In this document: positions 14,621 to 18,045 of the stretch, piece by piece
Layout: each line of letters starts with the position of its first letter
Numbering within the stretch: position 1 is the stretch's first letter
Assembly: GCA_038216155.1 (NCBI GenBank)
Contig: JBBQQH010000060.1
Location: forward strand, 1-18,045
Direction of reading: 5' to 3'
Length of the DNA stretch: 18,045 nt
From: SZAS-103 sp038216155
GTDB taxonomy: Bacteria; Pseudomonadota; Gammaproteobacteria; Xanthomonadales; Xanthomonadaceae
Position numbers and translations under genes: made by a program
The notes under the pieces: generated by a model
The model's database searches: none
What the model saw: the letters and a program-made list of their open reading frames with translations, nothing else
What the model was told of the DNA's origin: nothing

Positions 14621-15619
14621 ATGCAACTAGTCTGTCCCGCCGGCAACCTGCCGGCCCTGATGGCTGCGGTCGACAGCGGCGCGGATGCGGTCTATGCCGG
14701 CTTCCGCGACCAGACCAACGCGCGCGCCTTCCCCGGCCTGAACTTCAGTGAAGCGGATCTGCGTCGCGGCATCGCCTACGCGCATGCCCGTGGCCGGCAG
14801 GTCTACCTCGCCCTCAACACCTATCCGGACAGCGTGCGCCTGGGCCAGTGGCAGGTGGCCGTGGACAAGGCCGCCGAATCCGGTTGCGATGCGATCATCG
14901 CCGCCGAAATCGCGGTGCTCGATTACGCTGCGCGCACCCACCCGACGATGAACCGGCACCTGTCGGTGCAAGGCTCGGCGACCACGCAAGCGGCGTTGCG
15001 CTATTACCACGAGCGCTTCGGCATCGCCCGCGCCGTGCTGCCTCGCGTGTTGTCGGTGCAGCAGGTCGAGCGTCTGTGCGCGGCCTCGCCGGTACCGCTG
15101 GAAGTGTTCGCGTTCGGCAGCCTGTGCATCATGGTCGAGGGCCGCTGCCAGCTTTCCAGCTACGTCACCGGCGCATCGCCCAATCGCCACGGCGTGTGCT
15201 CGCCAGCAAATTTCGTGCGCTGGGAAGAACACAGCGACGGCCGTCGCAGCGTGCGCCTGAACAATGTACTGGTCGACCGCTACGAACCGGCCGAACCGGC
15301 CGGTTATCCCACCGTGTGCAAGGGCCGATTCGACGTCGGCGGCGAAATTTTCCATGCGCTGGAAGAACCAACCAGCCTCAACACCTTGGAGTTGCTGCCG
15401 CGTCTGAAGCAGGCCGGTGTCGCGGCGCTGAAGATCGAGGGACGCCAGCGCGGCGTGGCCTATGTCGGCTCGGTGACCAAGGTGTGGCGGCAGGCAATCG
15501 ACCAGCACGCACTGGCGCCGGCGACATGGCAGGTGCGTCCCGACGCGCAGGTCACCCTGGCTGCACTCTCCGAAGGCCACCAGACCACTCTCGGCCCCTA
15601 TCACCGCGCATGGCATTGA
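14621..15619 (+). CDS. ubiU: O2-independent ubiquinone biosynthesis protein UbiU (peptidase U32 family, 332 aa)
   Basis: UbiU forms a heterodimer with UbiV that hydroxylates the ubiquinone ring without oxygen, using prephenate as the oxygen donor in E. coli; UbiT is the third partner. The sequence starts MQLVCPAGNLPALMAAVDSG, as in U32 proteins. Cysteines at 169 (FGSLCIMVEG), 176 (GRCQLSSY), 193 (HGVCSPANF) and 233 (TVCKGR) occupy the positions of the four 4Fe-4S ligands of E. coli UbiU (169/176/193/232). Length equals the E. coli protein almost exactly. ATG 14621 has GGGAG about seven bases upstream. ubiV begins two bases after the stop, so the two genes are co-translated. An FNR-like box lies upstream. 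ubiT is not in the window. Confidence 0.96.
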   Translation: MQLVCPAGNLPALMAAVDSGADAVYAGFRDQTNARAFPGLNFSEADLRRGIAYAHARGRQVYLALNTYPDSVRLGQWQVAVDKAAESGCDAIIAAEIAVLDYAARTHPTMNRHLSVQGSATTQAALRYYHERFGIARAVLPRVLSVQQVERLCAASPVPLEVFAFGSLCIMVEGRCQLSSYVTGASPNRHGVCSPANFVRWEEHSDGRRSVRLNNVLVDRYEPAEPAGYPTVCKGRFDVGGEIFHALEEPTSLNTLELLPRLKQAGVAALKIEGRQRGVAYVGSVTKVWRQAIDQHALAPATWQVRPDAQVTLAALSEGHQTTLGPYHRAWH

Positions 15620-15621
15620 CG

Positions 15622-16503
15622 ATGAAACTCAGCCTCGGACCGCTGCAATATTTCTGGCCGCGCGAGCGTGTGCTGGCATTCTACCGCGAAGCGGTCGAGT
15701 GGCCGGTGGACATCATCTATCTCGGCGAAACCGTGTGCAGCAAGCGCCGCGAATTGCGCACCAGCGATTGGCTTGCGCTCGCCAACGAGCTGGCCGCGTC
15801 AGGCAAGCAGATCGTGCTGTCATCGCTGGCCCTGATCGAGGCCGAATCGGAACTGGGCATGCTGCAGCGGCTGGTCGGCGATGCGCGCTTCCTGATCGAA
15901 GCCAACGACATGTCGGCGGTACAACTGTGCCGCGAGCGCGGCCTGCCGTTCGTGGCCGGGCCGACGCTCAACATCTACAACCACCGCGCGCTGGCGCTGC
16001 TGATCGAAGACGGCTTGTGTCGCTGGGTGCCGGGCGTTGAACTAGGCCACGCCTTGCTGCGCGAGGTGCGCGAGGCAATGCAGGCCGAACAGCGCGCGAT
16101 GCCAGAACTGGAACTGATCGCCTTCGGCCGCCTGCCGCTGGCGTTTTCGGCCCGTTGCTTCACCGCCCGTGCGCTCGACGTTGCCAAGGACCAGTGCGAA
16201 TTCCGCTGCATCGAGTATTCCGACGGCATGCCGCTGGCCACCCGCGAGGGCAAGCCCTTCCTGCGCATCAACGGCATCCAGATCCAGGGTGAGGAGATCA
16301 CCGATCTCGGCCCGGAAATTGCGATCTTGCGCGCCCTCGATGTCGGCATCCTGCGGCTGTATCCGCAGGCCGATGGCATGGCCGAAGTCGTCACCCATTT
16401 CGATCGCGTCCGCGATGCCCCGCAACCGCCGCCACGGATCGGCGCACGCAACGGCTACTGGCATGGCGAGCAGGGGATGCAGTTGTCGGGCGCGCGGGCC
16501 TGA
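15622..16503 (+). CDS. ubiV: O2-independent ubiquinone biosynthesis protein UbiV (peptidase U32 family, 293 aa)
   Basis: UbiV is the obligate partner of UbiU in anaerobic ubiquinone synthesis. It starts MKLSLGPLQYFWPRERVLAF and has the family block VDIIYLGETVCSKRRELR. Cysteines 39, 179, 192 and 196 match the four 4Fe-4S ligands of E. coli UbiV (39/180/193/197). GPTLNIYNHRAL and LPLAFSARCFTARA are also typical. The two-base gap after ubiU implies translational coupling. The tail after RDAPQPPPRIGARNGYWHG is short and variable in the family. Together with ubiU it suggests the organism needs ubiquinone when oxygen is absent, for example for nitrate respiration. Confidence 0.96.
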   Translation: MKLSLGPLQYFWPRERVLAFYREAVEWPVDIIYLGETVCSKRRELRTSDWLALANELAASGKQIVLSSLALIEAESELGMLQRLVGDARFLIEANDMSAVQLCRERGLPFVAGPTLNIYNHRALALLIEDGLCRWVPGVELGHALLREVREAMQAEQRAMPELELIAFGRLPLAFSARCFTARALDVAKDQCEFRCIEYSDGMPLATREGKPFLRINGIQIQGEEITDLGPEIAILRALDVGILRLYPQADGMAEVVTHFDRVRDAPQPPPRIGARNGYWHGEQGMQLSGARA

Positions 16504-16599
16504 AGCAGGAATTGTCCCTGAAAGCGCGTGATCAGCGATCACTCACTCCGCAGTTGTCGCTGCCCGTGAATGCCGTCGCAAACATGCGCGGCGCCACCG

Positions 16600-17259
16600 T
16601 CACGAAGCGTAAAGAAGGACTGCGAAGAAGTGGCAACCGGTGCCCGTGAGAACGAACAGGTGCCAGATGAAATGGCTGTATCGAAGTCTTTCATGCGACA
16701 CGTAGAACACCACTCCCAGGGTATAGGCAACGCCACCGCCCAGAAGCCAGATCAGGCCCGCTGGCGCCATATGCAGCCATAGCGGGCGGATCGCTATCAC
16801 TGCCAGCCACCCCATTGCCAAGTACAGCACGGTAGACAACCGGTGGAAACGGGCCCCGGCGAAGGCTTTGAAGACCAGACCCGCCAACGCCAGGGTCCAG
16901 ACCGCGCCAAGCATGGCCCAGCCCCAGCCACCGCGCAGGACGCCAAGGGTGATGGGCGTATAGGTTCCGGCGATCAGGAGATAGATAGCGCCGTGGTCCA
17001 GCATGCGGAGAACAACCTTCGCGCGCCGATGGGGTATCGCGTGATACAGGGTTGACGCAAGTTACAGCAGGATGATGGTGCTGCCGAAGATCGCCGCGCC
17101 GACGATCGACGACGTGCTGCCCGTGTGCGCCGCATTGACGATCAGGAAGGGCAATCCAATGATGGCCAGCAACAGACCCAGACCGTGGCTGACGCTGTTG
17201 GCGACTTCCTCGCCGATCGTGGAGTTCCGTCGTTTCGAAACAGCGGGAATGGATGTCAT
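16600..17259 (-). pseudogene. Hemolysin III (HlyIII/YqfA) family membrane protein, interrupted by an in-frame TAA
   Basis: HlyIII/PAQR-type proteins have seven membrane helices. The first part, from ATG 17259, reads MTSIPAVSKRRNSTIGEEVA, then NSVSHGLGLLLAIIGLPFLI and ends GSTIILL at a TAA (17062-17064). Without any frame change the family sequence resumes: LASTLYHAIPHRRAKVVLRM and LDHGAIYLLIAGTYTPITLG. It runs through several more helices to WHLFVLTGTGCHFFAVLLYAS at 16600. Relatives usually have Tyr in this place (LLYLASTLYH), so a TAT or TAC to TAA change explains it. The downstream 134 codons could start at ATG 17004, but would lack the first helices and the STLYH histidine. It is either a recent pseudogene or a base-call error. 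It follows fabB by 74 bp on the same strand. Confidence 0.88.
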
Positions 17260-17333
17260 GGGAGTGGCACTCGCAACAGGTCGAAAATGAATCAACGGGA
17301 TCCAGGGAAAGGATCCGGCCAGAAAGACAGACG

Positions 17334-18045
17334 TCAGACGCGCGAAAACACCAAGCTCGCATTGGTGCCGCCGAAGCCGAAGCTGTTCGACATCACCGTG
17401 GCGAGCCTTGTTTCGCGACTCTCGCGTACGATCGGAAAGCCCTCGGCACGCGGATCGATCTCGTCGATGTTGGCCGATCCGGCCATGAAATCATCCCTGA
17501 GCATCAGCAGGCTGTAGATCGCCTCGTGGACGCTGGCCGCGCCCAGCGAATGCCCGGTCAGCGACTTGGTCGAGGACAGCGGCGGCACTTCATTGCCGAA
17601 CACCTCGCGCACCGCCTGCAACTCGACGACGTCGCCGAGCGGCGTCGCTGTGCCATGGGTGTTGAGGTAATCGACCGGCGCAGTCACGTTCTGCAGCGCC
17701 ATCCGCATGCAGCGCACCGCGCCTTCGCCGGACGGTGCGACCATGTCAGCGCCATCGGAGGTCACGCCGTAACCGACGAGTTCGGCATGGATGCATGCGC
17801 CGCGCGCTTTCGCATGTTCGAATTCTTCCAGCACCAGGATGCCGCCACCGCCGCCAATGACGAATCCGTCGCGCCCCGCATCGTAGGGCCGCGACGCCGC
17901 TTGCGGCGTGTCGTTGTAGCCGTGCGACAGCGCACCCATCGCGTCGAACTGCGAGGTCATGCCCCAGTGCAGCTCCTCCCCGCCACCGGCGAACATCACA
18001 TCCTGCGCGCCGTGCCGGATCAGGTCGGCGGCGGCGCCGATGCAA
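17334..18045 (-). CDS. fabB: 3-oxoacyl-ACP synthase I (beta-ketoacyl-ACP synthase), partial at the right edge
   Basis: FabB condenses malonyl-ACP with acyl-ACP and is needed for unsaturated fatty acid synthesis. About 237 C-terminal codons are visible, starting in CIGAAADLIRHGAQDVMFAG. Hallmarks are FDAMGALSHGYNDTPQAASR, YDAGRDGFVIGGGGGILVLE and TSDGADMVAPSGEGAVRCMR. The active-site His block DYLNTHGTATPLGD, STKSLTGHSLGAA with the conserved Lys and second His, and the ending VMSNSFGFGGTNASLVFSRV complete it. These match FabB more closely than FabF. The nucleophilic Cys should lie just a few residues beyond the window edge. FabA is the expected upstream neighbour, outside the window. Confidence 0.94.
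   Translation of the reverse strand, partial: CIGAAADLIRHGAQDVMFAGGGEELHWGMTSQFDAMGALSHGYNDTPQAASRPYDAGRDGFVIGGGGGILVLEEFEHAKARGACIHAELVGYGVTSDGADMVAPSGEGAVRCMRMALQNVTAPVDYLNTHGTATPLGDVVELQAVREVFGNEVPPLSSTKSLTGHSLGAASVHEAIYSLLMLRDDFMAGSANIDEIDPRAEGFPIVRESRETRLATVMSNSFGFGGTNASLVFSRV

Noticed and set aside
14848..16503. 551-codon plus-strand frame through ubiU into ubiV
   Set aside because: Its first 260 codons are an out-of-frame reading of ubiU; only the part from ATG 15622 (ubiV) is real. It is not a fusion protein.
16691..17362. 223-codon minus-strand frame over hlyIII and the fabB end
   Set aside because: It is Arg/Ser/Cys-rich and lacks the membrane helices that the HlyIII frame shows.

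Overview
The window reads as chromosome from a GC-rich gammaproteobacterium. The homodimeric-type pyruvate dehydrogenase E1 (AceE), the UbiU/UbiV pair, FabB and the general protein flavour point to Xanthomonadales (Rhodanobacter/Dyella/Xanthomonas relatives). That placement is inferred from remembered family resemblance, not from a search. I see no transposase, integrase, tRNA, rRNA or CRISPR array. Most genes are housekeeping or accessory metabolism.

Layout, left to right. The 3' part of a minus-strand sdhB-like gene (1-469) runs off the left edge, and no sdhA lies upstream of it. A small minus-strand HVA1/DUF2945-like protein (594-827) and a plus-strand Rieske/AIF-type oxidoreductase (1209-2840) diverge from a 381-bp gap. 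A gap carrying 14-bp tandem repeats (3050-3102) leads into transketolase (3140-5185). Then come a second HVA1-like small protein (5214-5426), a DUF488 protein (5488-6018) and a 3-methyladenine DNA glycosylase (6032-6697). A GlcD/D-2-hydroxyglutarate-dehydrogenase-type flavoprotein (6962-8386) converges on, and overlaps by 41 bp, a SMUG1-like uracil-DNA glycosylase (8346-9074, minus). A glutathione-S-transferase C-terminal remnant (9300-9587), an AhpD-like protein (9683-10153) and aceE (10226-12988) follow.

The right part holds a PEP mutase/isocitrate-lyase-superfamily protein (13121-13984) and, convergent with it, a small secreted DnrO-like protein (14018-14470, minus). Divergent from that is ubiU-ubiV (14621-16503), the O2-independent ubiquinone hydroxylation pair. 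All four cluster-ligand cysteines are present in each protein, and an FNR/DNR-like box lies 56 bp upstream of ubiU. On the minus strand are a hemolysin III (HlyIII/YqfA) gene broken by one in-frame TAA codon (16600-17259) and the 3' part of fabB (17334-18045).

Functional threads: central carbon and respiration (SdhB, Tkt, AceE, the flavoprotein, UbiU/V), with signs of a facultatively anaerobic life; base-excision repair (Mpg, SMUG1-like); and redox or stress proteins (AhpD-like, Rieske-AIF, HVA1-like). The most unusual items are a heptanucleotide repeat inserted in frame inside aceE, the single-codon nonsense lesion in hlyIII, the orphan divergent sdhB, the tandem repeats upstream of tkt, and the putative oxygen-responsive site before ubiUV. 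I found no clearly novel multi-gene system.
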